A stretch of 35,212 nucleotides of DNA from Pantoea stewartii subsp. stewartii. GTDB lineage: Bacteria > Pseudomonadota > Gammaproteobacteria > Enterobacterales > Enterobacteriaceae. Below are positions 1 to 7,664 of this stretch, one piece after another. A model generated the notes under the pieces. That model ran no database searches, had not been told where the DNA came from, and saw nothing but the letters and a program-made list of their open reading frames with translations. The position numbers and the translations under genes were made by a program. Location: contig NZ_VZPF01000056.1 in assembly GCF_008801695.1 (NCBI RefSeq), forward strand, positions 1 through 35,212. The letters are read 5' to 3'. Each line of letters begins with the position of its first letter. The stretch's first letter is position 1.

Positions 1-127
1 GACGTGGTTGCGTTACGTCATCGGTCATATACAGGACTGGCCGGTGAACCGGGTCCGCGATCTGCTGCCATGGAAGGTCGAGCTTCCCTCTGCCTGAACG
101 TCAATACGGTCTGAATGCGACGCTTAC
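1..127 (+). mobile_element. IS66-family element, right end (partial)
   Basis: The first 127 bases are the exact reverse complement of the last 127 bases of the window. They hold the C-terminus of an IS66-type transposase followed by a terminal sequence that reads, from the outside inward, GTAAGCGTCGCATTCAGACC. This matches the GTAAGCG-type termini of IS66 elements. Identity with the other end stops exactly at 127/128, so 127 is the IS boundary. Only the right end of the element is present; the rest lies outside the window. Confidence 0.85.
2..97 (+). CDS. IS66-family transposase, C-terminal fragment
   Basis: An open frame enters from the window edge and ends at TGA 95-97. It encodes 31 residues that include WPVNRVRDLLPWKVELPSA. 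The DLLPW-x-VEL ending is typical of IS66-family DDE transposases (TnpC). The start and the catalytic domain are outside the window. A mirror-image copy lies at 35116-35211. Confidence 0.8.
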   Translation, partial: TWLRYVIGHIQDWPVNRVRDLLPWKVELPSA

Positions 128-324
128 TGAAAATCTCCCCTGTTGTCGCCAGCAAGGTACCGGAAGGCGAACGCGCCGAAACCATTATGTATTCGACTGC
201 GGATGGCGATCTGCTGCGTGACGATCCCAGCACAGTACGCACCGAACTGAAACAGGTTGATGCCGGGCAACAGGAACGGCGCACCCTGCCAGAACAGGAA
301 ACCAGCCTGCGTAAAGTTATCTGA
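128..324 (+). pseudogene. Phage-type gene truncated at its 5' end by IS66
   Basis: An open frame runs out of the IS66 terminus and stops at TGA 322-324. The last ~65 residues (from about SPVVASKVPEGERAE to SLRKVI) are host-derived; the apparent ATG at 115 lies inside the IS and is not native. The product is hydrophilic and rich in Glu, Arg and Thr. I do not recognise the family. It lies 79 bp upstream of the DUF2303 gene on the same strand, so it was probably the preceding gene of the same phage early operon before IS66 inserted and removed its 5' part. Confidence 0.55.
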
Positions 325-355
325 CCCTTTTAGCCAGTACCAAGGGAAACCACTC

Positions 356-380
356 ACCCGGCCAACGCGCCGGGTTATTT
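356..380 (+). terminator. Possible weak terminator
   Basis: A 7-bp GC stem (ACCCGGC / GCCGGGT) with a 6-base loop is followed by TATTT. It sits between the truncated first gene and the DUF2303 gene. The short, interrupted U-tract makes it a weak or attenuating terminator at best. The same GC stem motif recurs in the stronger hairpin at 1372-1396. Confidence 0.35.
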
Positions 381-403
381 ATATCTAAAACAGGAACAAA
401 GAA

Positions 404-1156
404 ATGACCGAAGCTCAGACAATTTTCGATATTGTAAAAAGAAATCAGTTGTTAAACGTCAATGGTACTCCGGCGATTGCTATGCCGGAAGGCTATGAAC
501 TGGCCGACCTTGAACATTTCCTCCCGGCACCGCGCCGTATCCGCCAGAACGTCAAACTGTTGTCCGCTGACAGCTTTATCCAGTACTGCTCAAAATTTGC
601 AACCGATGCGTCGGTGATCCTGGCCGATGCCAACCAGACAAAATTAACCGCCCAGCTCGACTATCACGCCGATCCTGCCACACCAGACTGGTGTAGCCAC
701 TCCGCAGTTTATCAGTGCGTGAAGTCCAAACCCTGGAAGATTTGGGAAGAACATGATGAAACCGCTATGGGACAGGAGGCTTTCGCTGAATTCCTGGAAG
801 ACCGCGCTGGCGACATCGTTACCCCAACCGGTGCGGAACTGCTGGAGATTGCAACTAAATTCCAGGTGATCCGCAAAGCGGTATTTGGTTCCGCTATCCG
901 CCTGGCCACGGGTGAGTTTCAGTTCAACTACAGCGATGAAAACGACAAAGGCACCATTGAGGTACCAGAAGTTATCACGCTGGGTCTGGCACCATTCCAT
1001 AACGGTGAATCATACGAGGTGCAGGCCCGTCTGCGCTACCGCCTGCGCGAAGGTAAGCTGGCCTTTACCTTCAAGCTCATTAACCCGGAGCGCGTGATCG
1101 AAGACGCCTTTAATTCTGTCGTTGAGAGTGTTAAAGCCGGTGGCTTTGTTGAATAA
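404..1156 (+). CDS. DUF2303 family phage protein, C-terminus altered by element insertion
   Basis: The 250-residue product resembles DUF2303 proteins of tailed phages and prophages, whose biochemical role is not established. Recognisable stretches include TPDWCSHSAVYQC and the region around LFxxRLREGKLAFTFKL-like residues near the C-terminus. The start ATG 404 follows AGGAA with good spacing. A 173-bp element entered after codon 246, so the frame now ends Gly-Phe-Val-Glu-stop, encoded by the element's own terminal repeat. Joining the two copies of the 9-bp duplication restores a frame ending in VTEATVYDAQA at 1357-1359. The protein therefore lost its last 11 native residues and gained 4. It is probably still stable because the change is confined to the tail. 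It precedes the replication genes. Confidence 0.75.
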   Translation: MTEAQTIFDIVKRNQLLNVNGTPAIAMPEGYELADLEHFLPAPRRIRQNVKLLSADSFIQYCSKFATDASVILADANQTKLTAQLDYHADPATPDWCSHSAVYQCVKSKPWKIWEEHDETAMGQEAFAEFLEDRAGDIVTPTGAELLEIATKFQVIRKAVFGSAIRLATGEFQFNYSDENDKGTIEVPEVITLGLAPFHNGESYEVQARLRYRLREGKLAFTFKLINPERVIEDAFNSVVESVKAGGFVE

Positions 1157-1314
1157 ATGGATTTTATGCTGTGGTACTATGAAAACGGTTGTTTCAGATA
1201 ACATAAAATCAATGCATTACATGCTTGCGTATGACGGTGTTCTGTCTGGCATCAGCGTTTTCTACCAAAACAGTGCAGACAAAACAGAATGATTACCTAT
1301 TATTCAACAAAGCC
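1142..1314 (+). mobile_element. 173-bp MITE-like element with IS903-type ends (copy A)
   Basis: The element starts GGCTTTGTTGAATAA and ends with the exact reverse complement of those 15 bases, matching the terminal repeats of the IS903 branch of the IS5 family. It is flanked by perfect 9-bp direct repeats AAAGCCGGT (1133-1141 and 1315-1323), the duplication length expected for IS903. It has no room for a transposase and no convincing reading frame, so it is a non-autonomous (MITE-like) element presumably mobilised in trans. A copy differing at one base (1216 here) lies inverted at 31501-31673. Confidence 0.9.
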
Positions 1315-1323
1315 AAAGCCGGT

Positions 1324-1359
1324 GTGACCGAAGCAACCGTCTACGACGCGCAAGCCTAA
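1324..1359 (+). pseudogene. Displaced native 3' end of the DUF2303 gene
   Basis: Directly after the second copy of the 9-bp duplication the sequence encodes VTEATVYDAQA followed by TAA at 1357-1359. It is in frame with the upstream gene once the element and one duplication copy are removed. It has no start or ribosome binding site and is a relic of the original C-terminus. Confidence 0.8.
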
Positions 1360-1371
1360 TTGACAATACTC

Positions 1372-1396
1372 CACCCGGCGAAATGCCGGGTGTTTT
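1372..1396 (+). terminator. Rho-independent terminator after the DUF2303 gene
   Basis: A perfect 8-bp stem CACCCGGC / GCCGGGTG with a 5-base loop is followed by TTTT. It lies 12 bases after the original DUF2303 stop, which supports that stop as the native gene end. It would end transcription before the convergent reverse-strand gene. Confidence 0.75.
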
Positions 1397-1430
1397 GCAA
1401 AGAGGGTGTATCACCTTCTCCGCAAAACAT

Positions 1431-2120
1431 TTAAAAATGTGGTGGAAACTTCTTAAGTTTGGCCCTTTCAACTATCGCGTTTAAAGGTGAAAAATCAAAA
1501 TCTTTAAATCTGGCGGTTGGGTATTTAGCTTTCGCTTCGCTAAGAAACTCCGTAAGAGTTTTCTTTGACTTACCCAACATAGTATTCACACTCAGAACTT
1601 GTGCAAAATTTGGCGGGGAGGATAATCCATCATCGATAGCGGACTGCAATACGGAAGCAAGTGGTGTTTGACCTTTATCAGCACTATTCCATAAAGTCAT
1701 TAGCAGTCGTGCTGCATCAATGAATAGTTTTTTATCCTTATTAACCCGAACGCCATTTGTATTACCTCCACCAGAGGAAACTCTATTATCCCCCTCTGTC
1801 GGTTCAGATTTAAAGGGGTTAAATAATTCTAACGTCGAGCCGTGAATTAACTTAATAAAATCCTCAGCCACATCTTGACCACAAAAGAAAGTTCCTTTTT
1901 GAAGATTCGCCTCGTCCTCAAAAGAAAAACAATAATACTGGTCAGTCAGCGGATAACCAGAATAACTTTTCTTCTTCTGACCGGGTATTAATTTCAGATG
2001 CGCAACGGGCTTAATAGTGAATTTGCTAACTATTCGGTTCTTTGTTTCATCACCACGAACACAAAACTCATCGGGTAGCTCAATTTGTTGGTATGCCTTT
2101 TGGTCTGATTCAGACGCCAT
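1431..2120 (-). CDS. Uncharacterised 229-aa protein, reverse-strand gene in phage module
   Basis: The start ATG at 2120 is preceded by AGGAGGGAGAGGG, a strong ribosome binding site. I recognise no family. The N-terminal ~90 residues contain KFTIKPVAHLKLIPGQKKK and a Tyr/Phe/Cys-rich patch (QYYCFSFEDE, GTFFCGQDVAEDF). A Gly/Asn-rich linker near residues 115-122 (SSGGGNTNG) leads to a Lys-rich, mostly helical C-terminal half. There is no signal peptide or membrane segment. The gene is visibly richer in A+T than its neighbours and opposes the operon it interrupts, lying between the DUF2303 and polymerase genes. That is the pattern of a 'moron' cargo gene expressed on its own, often for host fitness, exclusion or defence. 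This is inference from position and composition only. Confidence 0.65.
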   Translation of the reverse strand: MASESDQKAYQQIELPDEFCVRGDETKNRIVSKFTIKPVAHLKLIPGQKKKSYSGYPLTDQYYCFSFEDEANLQKGTFFCGQDVAEDFIKLIHGSTLELFNPFKSEPTEGDNRVSSGGGNTNGVRVNKDKKLFIDAARLLMTLWNSADKGQTPLASVLQSAIDDGLSSPPNFAQVLSVNTMLGKSKKTLTEFLSEAKAKYPTARFKDFDFSPLNAIVERAKLKKFPPHF

Positions 2121-2178
2121 TCCCTCTCCCTCCTGATGCGTTAAATACCTTTAACCATATACCACGCAAGGTTAGTTT

Positions 2179-4281
2179 ATGTCCAAAATATTGTGGTTAG
2201 ACCTTGAAACCTATAGCGAAACACCTATCAAGAACGGTACCCATGCCTACGCTGAAAACGTAGAGATTATGCTGTATGCCTGGGCTATTGATAGTGATCC
2301 TGTACAGGTATGGGACGTTACCGCTAATGCAAAAATCCCTCTTGAACTCCGACTTGCGCTCAAAAATCCTGATGTGCTGATTTACGCCCACAATAGCCAT
2401 TTCGACCGCACGGTGTTAAATCACGCCATGCCGGGTGTAGCAGCCGGTGGCGTTGATCGCTGGCGGGATACAATGGTCAGAGCGCTGGCGCACGGTCTGC
2501 CGGGGTCGCTGGGCGATCTGTGTGACATTCTTAGTGTTTCGCAGGATAAAGCCAAGGATAAGGCGGGTAAGCAACTGATCCAGCTATTCTGTAAGCCCCG
2601 CCCCAAAAACAGCACTATCCGCCGCGCTACCGCCAAAACGCACCCTGTCGAGTGGCAGCGATTCGTTGAATACGCCGGGCTGGATATCGATGCCATGCGC
2701 GAGATCGACAAAAAGTTACCCACCTGGAATTACTCGGGTCAGGAACTGGCGCTCTGGCACCGGGATCAACGCATCAATGATCGCGGTGTATTCATGGACG
2801 TGCAGCTTGCAGAGGCAGCGGTTACGGCTGTTGAGATGGAACAGAAGGTTCTGGCTAAACGAACGCGGGAACTCACGGACAACGAGGTGCAGGCGGCAAC
2901 ACAGCGTGACGCCATGCTGAAACACATAGCAGAAGCTTTTGGTATCGAACTTCCTGATATGCAGGCCAGCACCTTACAGCGCCGGGTTAACGATCCCGAC
3001 CTGCCGTTTGAACTCCGCGAGCTACTCGCTATTCGCCTACAGGCCAGTTCCACCAGCACCAGCAAATACAAGACGTTGATGAAAGGCGTCAGCCGCGACG
3101 GACGCCTGCGCGGAACCCAGCAATTTTGTGGCGCGTCACGTACCGGGCGCTGGGCCGGGCGCTTATTTCAGCCCCAAAATTTACCCAGACCTAGGCTAAA
3201 ACAGAACGATATTGACTGTGGTATTGAAGCCCTGAAGGCCGGATGTGCTGACCTGCTTTACGATGATGTGATGCAATTAACCAGTTCAGCATTGCGCGGC
3301 TGCATCATGGCCCCTGCGGGTAAAAAACTGGTGGTATCTGACCTTAGCAACATAGAGGGGCGCGTACTGGCGTGGCTGGCCGGGGAAAAGTGGAAGCTAC
3401 AGGCATTTCGGGATTATGACACCATCATCGGTACCGATGAAAAAGGTGAAGCGATCCGCGCTGGCCATGACCTGTACAAACTGGCCTATGCAAAATCTTT
3501 CGGCGTCCACCCGGATGAAGTGGACAAAGATCAGCGTCAGGTCGGCAAAGTGCAGGAACTGGCGTTGGGCTATGAAGGGGGCGTCGGTGCGTTTCTGACG
3601 TTCTCTCTGGCGTACAACATCGACCTTGAAGAAATGGCCTCTGCCGCTATCGCAAACATCCCGCGTAACATACTGGACGAAGCCGTTCGTGCATATGAAT
3701 GGGCGGTAAAACAGAAGCGAACCTACGGACTGCCAAAACGCGCTTATGTTGTTTGCGACTCTTTTAAACGCCTCTGGCGTGAAGCCCACGCGGCAACATT
3801 CAGCTTCTGGAAGAAGATCGACCAGGCCACCCGCCGTGCCATTGCTACCCCCGGCATAACCATTTCCTGCCGCAAACTAAAACTTCGCCGTGATGGAAGC
3901 TGGCTTCGTATCCAGCTTCCGTCTGGCCGGGCGGTCTGTTACCCCGGCGCACGTATCGACGACAGCGGCAAGATCAGCTATATGGGCATCAACACCTACA
4001 GCCGGAAATGGCAACGCCTGCAAACCTACGGCGGCAAACTGGCGGAGAACGTAACCCAGGCTACCGCCCGTGATGTGATGGCAGCGAACATGCCCGGTGT
4101 GGAGGATAACGGCTACGACATCATACTGACTGTGCATGACGAAGTGCTGACGGAAGCCCCCGACACCACCGATTACTCCCACGAACACCTGAGCACCCTG
4201 CTCGCAACTAACCCCGAATGGGCTTTAGATCTGCCGCTATCCGCTGGCGGATTCGAAGCCCGCCATTACAGAAAGGAATAA
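2179..4281 (+). CDS. Phage family A DNA polymerase with 3'-5' exonuclease
   Basis: This 700-aa polymerase would replicate the element's DNA. An N-terminal DnaQ-like exonuclease shows D8-x-E10 (LWLDLETYS), the Exo II Asn/Asp pair near 71-75 (AHNSHFD) and Exo III Tyr/Asp near 165-170 (YAGLDID). The polymerase domain has motif A near 387 ([16 protein letters not shown]), motif B near 450-470 (Arg, Lys and Tyr-Gly around [16 protein letters not shown]) and motif C HDE near 653-655 (TVHDEVL). There is no 5'-3' exonuclease domain, as usual for phage Pol I types. The start ATG 2179 begins a transcript divergent from the 1431-2120 gene with only 58 bp between them. The small genes downstream follow closely and appear co-transcribed. 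Confidence 0.9.
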   Translation: MSKILWLDLETYSETPIKNGTHAYAENVEIMLYAWAIDSDPVQVWDVTANAKIPLELRLALKNPDVLIYAHNSHFDRTVLNHAMPGVAAGGVDRWRDTMVRALAHGLPGSLGDLCDILSVSQDKAKDKAGKQLIQLFCKPRPKNSTIRRATAKTHPVEWQRFVEYAGLDIDAMREIDKKLPTWNYSGQELALWHRDQRINDRGVFMDVQLAEAAVTAVEMEQKVLAKRTRELTDNEVQAATQRDAMLKHIAEAFGIELPDMQASTLQRRVNDPDLPFELRELLAIRLQASSTSTSKYKTLMKGVSRDGRLRGTQQFCGASRTGRWAGRLFQPQNLPRPRLKQNDIDCGIEALKAGCADLLYDDVMQLTSSALRGCIMAPAGKKLVVSDLSNIEGRVLAWLAGEKWKLQAFRDYDTIIGTDEKGEAIRAGHDLYKLAYAKSFGVHPDEVDKDQRQVGKVQELALGYEGGVGAFLTFSLAYNIDLEEMASAAIANIPRNILDEAVRAYEWAVKQKRTYGLPKRAYVVCDSFKRLWREAHAATFSFWKKIDQATRRAIATPGITISCRKLKLRRDGSWLRIQLPSGRAVCYPGARIDDSGKISYMGINTYSRKWQRLQTYGGKLAENVTQATARDVMAANMPGVEDNGYDIILTVHDEVLTEAPDTTDYSHEHLSTLLATNPEWALDLPLSAGGFEARHYRKE

Positions 4282-4286
4282 TCATT

Positions 4287-4964
4287 ATGACAATTTCAGC
4301 AGAAAACGTGATTTACGGGTTAGGCTTGCTCGTTCAAGAAGGGGATGCTGGCAGTTATCACGTAAATGTAGATGAGGCCCGCGTATTACTGGCACACATC
4401 GACGCCCAAGCAGAGAAGTTGGACGCCGCTATGAAACAGTGCCAAGAATTGGCGAAACAGTCTGGAAAGTTAGGAGCAAGGGCTGCAATAGCCGAGCGGG
4501 AACTAATCCAACGCGATGCGTCAGCGGGTGAGCCAGCTGGGTATAAATATTTTGTTCATCACCCTGAGGTGGGTGGCTGGCACATGGATGCGTATCCGAT
4601 GCATGAGAAAACATTGGACGATGCTGTTAACGCTGGACGCATATCACAATACCATCCTGTTTACGCCATACCTCAATTCACCCCATCAATTGCTGCGACG
4701 GATGTTCTGAGCGAGAAATTCATAGATTGGGTATGCCTGACTTGTGTTGAAGTACGTAACGCCTTTGGCGATTACGAGGCTCAGGATGGTATCAATGAAA
4801 TTCGCCAATCACTGGAAGACAAAGCCAAAACTCTACGTCTCAATAACGGGAGTAAGCCGTTTATTGTGAAAATCCCCAAAGTCAGCAAATTTGCAGACGG
4901 ATTGAATGCTGGAGTCTTGTGGATAAAGGCAATCCGGGCCGCTGGCGGCGAGGTGGCAGAATGA
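4287..4964 (+). CDS. Hypothetical phage protein
   Basis: ATG 4287 follows AAAGGA and lies 5 bp after the polymerase stop, so I prefer it to an in-frame ATG at 4218 that overlaps the polymerase. The 225-aa product starts with MTISAENVIYGLG, has a predicted helical, possibly coiled stretch around residues 30-75 (Ala/Glu/Lys rich) and an aromatic patch HHPEVGGWHMDAYPMH near residue 90. The C-terminus is basic and ends IRAAGGEVAE. The general plan recalls variable lambdoid accessory (Ea22-like) proteins, but I cannot assign a family. Its stop overlaps the next start in ATGA. Confidence 0.6.
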   Translation: MTISAENVIYGLGLLVQEGDAGSYHVNVDEARVLLAHIDAQAEKLDAAMKQCQELAKQSGKLGARAAIAERELIQRDASAGEPAGYKYFVHHPEVGGWHMDAYPMHEKTLDDAVNAGRISQYHPVYAIPQFTPSIAATDVLSEKFIDWVCLTCVEVRNAFGDYEAQDGINEIRQSLEDKAKTLRLNNGSKPFIVKIPKVSKFADGLNAGVLWIKAIRAAGGEVAE

Positions 4965-5173
4965 AATACCTGTATATGGTGATGGATGGCCGCGCGCAAT
5001 TCGACATTGACCGGGCCGCGATACTGGAGTGTTGCGGTAATAAAAAACCATCCTGGAAATCCCTGCGTGAAGATTGGGGTGAACAGGGAGCCGTGCTCGT
5101 CCGGTGCCGCCAGTCTCAAATCAACGGCGAAAATGTTTACACCGATGAGGAAGTCGTCGGCGTTATCAACTGA
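4961..5173 (+). CDS. Small hypothetical phage protein (70 aa)
   Basis: The start overlaps the upstream stop in ATGA (4961-4964), indicating translational coupling. This start gives MKYLYMVMDGRAQFD; an upstream in-frame ATG at 4919 would overlap the previous gene by 46 bases and lacks support. The product is acidic to neutral, has no motif I recognise, and ends EEVVGVIN. Confidence 0.55.
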   Translation: MKYLYMVMDGRAQFDIDRAAILECCGNKKPSWKSLREDWGEQGAVLVRCRQSQINGENVYTDEEVVGVIN

Positions 5174-5188
5174 TCGAGGCCAACCCTT

Positions 5189-5413
5189 ATGTCTTTTAGA
5201 AATTATGACAGCCCCTTGTATTACCGGGCTGCGCGTGAGGCTGCGCAAATTGAACGCGAGGGCGATTATCGCCGCGCTGCAAAGGTATGGACAAAAGCCA
5301 GCCGCTTATCACGTAACGGAATTAATCAGCAGTGGAGCGAAAACCGCTCTGACTTTTGCCTGATGCAGGTCGGACGGGAAAAACTCAAAGAGGCGGTTAT
5401 CGATGCGCGATAA
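5189..5413 (+). CDS. ANR-family transcriptional regulator (AraC negative regulator type)
   Basis: The 74-aa product has the small helical fold signature of ANR proteins: paired Ala/Glu-rich helices YYRAAREAAQIEREGDY and RRAAKVWTKASRLSR, then W-x(5)-R-x-x-FC (WSENRSDFC). ANR proteins in enteric pathogens bind and restrain AraC/XylS-type activators, and phage-encoded members are common. Here it sits in an early-gene operon, so it may act on a host AraC-type activator or a phage regulator (inference). It lies 15 bp after the upstream gene and overlaps the next by 11 bases. Confidence 0.65.
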   Translation: MSFRNYDSPLYYRAAREAAQIEREGDYRRAAKVWTKASRLSRNGINQQWSENRSDFCLMQVGREKLKEAVIDAR

Positions 5414-5645
5414 AAACTTAACTAATGATGTACTCGACGAAATTATTGCAGCCCCGAAAACAACGTTAGAACAGCTTTTAGCTCTCGAATTAAAAGAAGA
5501 ACGTAAAACAGCAGGTGAGCCGCTTGTAGTTGTACTCCCAACTACAAGGCTTTGGGCTGGCGTTGTGGACTGCTTTGCCAAAGATGAAGTAATTGCAGCG
5601 ATAGAAGTCGCTGGAGGAAAGGTTATCGATGGCCTACATCCGTGA
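5403..5645 (+). CDS. Small hypothetical phage protein (80 aa)
   Basis: ATG 5403 overlaps the end of the ANR gene, and its 3' end overlaps the VRR-NUC gene by 17 bases, as expected in a tightly packed phage operon. An N-terminal acidic helical part (NDVLDEIIAAPKTTLEQLLA) is followed by a beta-rich LVVVLPTTRLWAGVVDC and a short helical end. I do not recognise a family. Confidence 0.55.
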   Translation: MRDKNLTNDVLDEIIAAPKTTLEQLLALELKEERKTAGEPLVVVLPTTRLWAGVVDCFAKDEVIAAIEVAGGKVIDGLHP

Positions 5646-5931
5646 ATCCACCATCGAAAAATATCTGGTAACGGAAGTAAAAAAGTCTGACGGCATCGCC
5701 TACAAGTTTTTATCTCCCGGTCGCCGTGCAGTGCCGGATCGGTTGGTTCTGCTACCTGGTGGCCGGGCAGTCTTCGTTGAGTGCAAAGCCCCCGGCGAGA
5801 AACCACGGCCCGAGCAGTTGCGCGAACATGAACGGCTTAGGGCGCTGGGCTTTACCGTAATAGTGCTGGATAGCAAGAATCTGGAGGGAATATTGTGCGA
5901 AAAGTCCAACGTCGCAGTAAATTCCGGCTAA
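5629..5931 (+). CDS. VRR-NUC domain nuclease
   Basis: This 100-aa protein is a stand-alone VRR-NUC (PD-(D/E)xK superfamily) nuclease. The visible signature is E6 at the N-terminus, P36-D37 (RRAVPDRLVLL) and E51-C-K53 (VFVECKAPGEKPRPEQ), followed by the helix LREHERLRALGF. Stand-alone phage VRR-NUC proteins cut branched or flap DNA structures and usually sit beside SNF2-type helicases and phage polymerases, as here. It probably processes replication or recombination intermediates. The next small gene begins inside its 3' end. Confidence 0.9.
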   Translation: MAYIRESTIEKYLVTEVKKSDGIAYKFLSPGRRAVPDRLVLLPGGRAVFVECKAPGEKPRPEQLREHERLRALGFTVIVLDSKNLEGILCEKSNVAVNSG

Positions 5932-6065
5932 TTGGCGGCCCGTATGATGGAGCCATCGTAATGCTCTTTACCGCTGGAACGCTTGAGTTTACAGCAAAAG
6001 GACAAACGGGTAGGTATACAGGGCAAAGCGAACAGCTTTATTGGGAGGAAAAACGTGCAAAATAG
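5895..6065 (+). CDS. Small phage protein (56 aa), GTG start
   Basis: GTG 5895 follows GGAGGG with 7-base spacing. The frame encodes 56 residues including RRSKFRLIGGPYDGAIVM and ends GQSEQLYWEEKRAK before TAG 6063-6065. It overlaps the 3' end of the VRR-NUC gene by 37 bases and the start of the helicase gene by 11. The ribosome binding site, the basic N-terminus, the conserved-looking LIGGPYDG stretch and the nested overlaps favour a real gene over chance. I know no function. Confidence 0.6.
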   Translation: MRKVQRRSKFRLIGGPYDGAIVMLFTAGTLEFTAKGQTGRYTGQSEQLYWEEKRAK

Positions 6066-7464
6066 CTTACCTCCTAAAAATTTCACCCCCCGCCCATACC
6101 AAAACCTCATTATCGACCACTCCCTTAACCTACCCCGCACCAATATCTGGGCTGGCATGGGTATGGGTAAAACAGTTGCCACACTGACCACGCTGGAAGA
6201 TCTCTTTATGTGCGGTGCCGAAACGCAACCGGTGTTGGTTCTCGCCCCCCTGCGTGTAGCACGGTCAACGTGGCCGGATGAAGTCGATAAATGGAATCAC
6301 TTACGCAACATTGAGATGCAGCCAATTGTCGGCACCGTCAAAGAACGGCTGGCTGCTCTGCAAAACACTAATGCCAGCGTGTATACCACCAACTACGATA
6401 ACCTGGTCTGGCTGGTTGAAACGCTGGGTGATCGCTGGCCTTTTGGTACCGTAGTGGCCGACGAGAGCACCCGGCTAAAATCGTTCCGGTTACGGCAAGG
6501 CGGCAAACGCGCAGCGGCGCTGGCGAAAGTCGCGCATAAGCACGTACACCGATGGATGAACCTCACTGGTACGCCTGCACCGAATGGCCTGATCGACCTG
6601 TGGGGTCAGGCATGGTTTGTTGATCAGGGCCAGCGCTTAGGACGTACCTTTGGCGCATTCACCTCTCGCTGGTTCAACAACATTCAGTTTCCCGGCCAAC
6701 AGTGGTCAAAGCTGGAACCACGTCCCTTTGCGCAGGAACAAATGCAGGCGGCGCTACGTGATGTGACTATCTCGCTGGACGCCGCCGACTGGTTTGACAT
6801 TGAGGAACCGATCCACAACGTGATCCGAGTGCAGATGCCAGCAAAGGCGCGGCAACAATACCAGGAAATGGAAAAGCAGATGTTTCTGGAACTGGACGGC
6901 ACCGACATCGAAGCGCAGAACGCTGCCGCTAAAACGGTGAAGTGTCTGCAAATCGCCAGCGGTGCTGTCTATACCGACGACAAAGGTACCTGGTCAGAGA
7001 TCCACGACTCAAAAATACAGGCTCTGGAAAGTGTGATTGCCGAATCTGGCGGCATGCCAGTGCTGGTTGCCTACCACTTCAAAAGCGACTTAGCCCGTTT
7101 GCTGAAAGCATTTCCGAAGGGTAAACAGCTTGATTCCGATCCGCAGACGCTGCGCGACTGGAACGCAGGAAAAATACCGGTGTTATTCGCTCACCCTGCC
7201 AGCGCAGGCCACGGCCTAAATCTACAGGATGGCGGCAACATCTTGGCATTTTTCTCTCACTGGTGGGATCTGGAACAGTACCAGCAAATTATCGAACGTA
7301 TAGGGCCAACGCGCCAGATACAGGCAGGGCATAACCGTCCGGTCTGGATACACCACATTATCGCCGCCGATACCGTAGACGAACTGGTAATGCAGCGGCG
7401 CGATTCAAAACGTGAAGTGCAGGACATCCTGCTCGAAGCCATGAAAAAGCGAGGTTTGAAATGA
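6055..7464 (+). CDS. SNF2-type DEAD/H-box helicase, phage
   Basis: GTG 6055 with GGGAGGAA nine bases upstream is the likely start; a TTG at 5983 is in frame but lacks a ribosome binding site and lies inside the preceding gene. The 469-aa product shows a Q-like entry (FTPRPYQ), motif I near residues 32-42 (WAGMGMGKTVAT), a motif II variant DES near 133 (VVADESTRLK), motif III LTGTPAPNGL, and C-terminal motifs V (HPASAGHGLNLQ) and VI (Q-x3-ERIGPTRQ). Phage SNF2 proteins of this size act as ATP-dependent DNA translocases near replication genes and VRR-NUC nucleases. It probably remodels replication forks. Its last codons overlap the next start in ATGA. Confidence 0.85.
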   Translation: MQNSLPPKNFTPRPYQNLIIDHSLNLPRTNIWAGMGMGKTVATLTTLEDLFMCGAETQPVLVLAPLRVARSTWPDEVDKWNHLRNIEMQPIVGTVKERLAALQNTNASVYTTNYDNLVWLVETLGDRWPFGTVVADESTRLKSFRLRQGGKRAAALAKVAHKHVHRWMNLTGTPAPNGLIDLWGQAWFVDQGQRLGRTFGAFTSRWFNNIQFPGQQWSKLEPRPFAQEQMQAALRDVTISLDAADWFDIEEPIHNVIRVQMPAKARQQYQEMEKQMFLELDGTDIEAQNAAAKTVKCLQIASGAVYTDDKGTWSEIHDSKIQALESVIAESGGMPVLVAYHFKSDLARLLKAFPKGKQLDSDPQTLRDWNAGKIPVLFAHPASAGHGLNLQDGGNILAFFSHWWDLEQYQQIIERIGPTRQIQAGHNRPVWIHHIIAADTVDELVMQRRDSKREVQDILLEAMKKRGLK

Positions 7465-7664
7465 GCGAACAATCCGACGAACTGCTCACTCCGGCAGAGG
7501 TTTGCAAAATGCTCGGCGGAATTACCCAAAAAACTCTCTGTGACTGGAATATCAACCACCGCCATAAAAAAATATTGGCACCGATCCGTTTTACCTCAAA
7601 AGTAGTGCGGTATGAGCGCCAGAACGTTCAGGCATTTATCCAAAAATGTCGAAGCGAGTATTAA
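7461..7664 (+). CDS. Small HTH DNA-binding protein (excisionase/AlpA-like)
   Basis: The 67-aa product has a MerR/excisionase-type winged helix: LLTPAEVCKMLGG, then TQKTLCDWN, and a basic wing with RYERQNVQAFIQ. The start overlaps the helicase stop in ATGA. Its stop overlaps the convergent integrase stop by 4 bases. The position beside the integrase suggests an Xis-like recombination directionality factor, though a transcriptional regulator is equally possible. Confidence 0.65.
   Translation: MSEQSDELLTPAEVCKMLGGITQKTLCDWNINHRHKKILAPIRFTSKVVRYERQNVQAFIQKCRSEY

Noticed and set aside
5309..5806. A 165-codon open frame on the minus strand
   Set aside because: It is antisense to the ANR, hypothetical and VRR-NUC genes, has no ribosome binding site, and its residues look like shadow composition.
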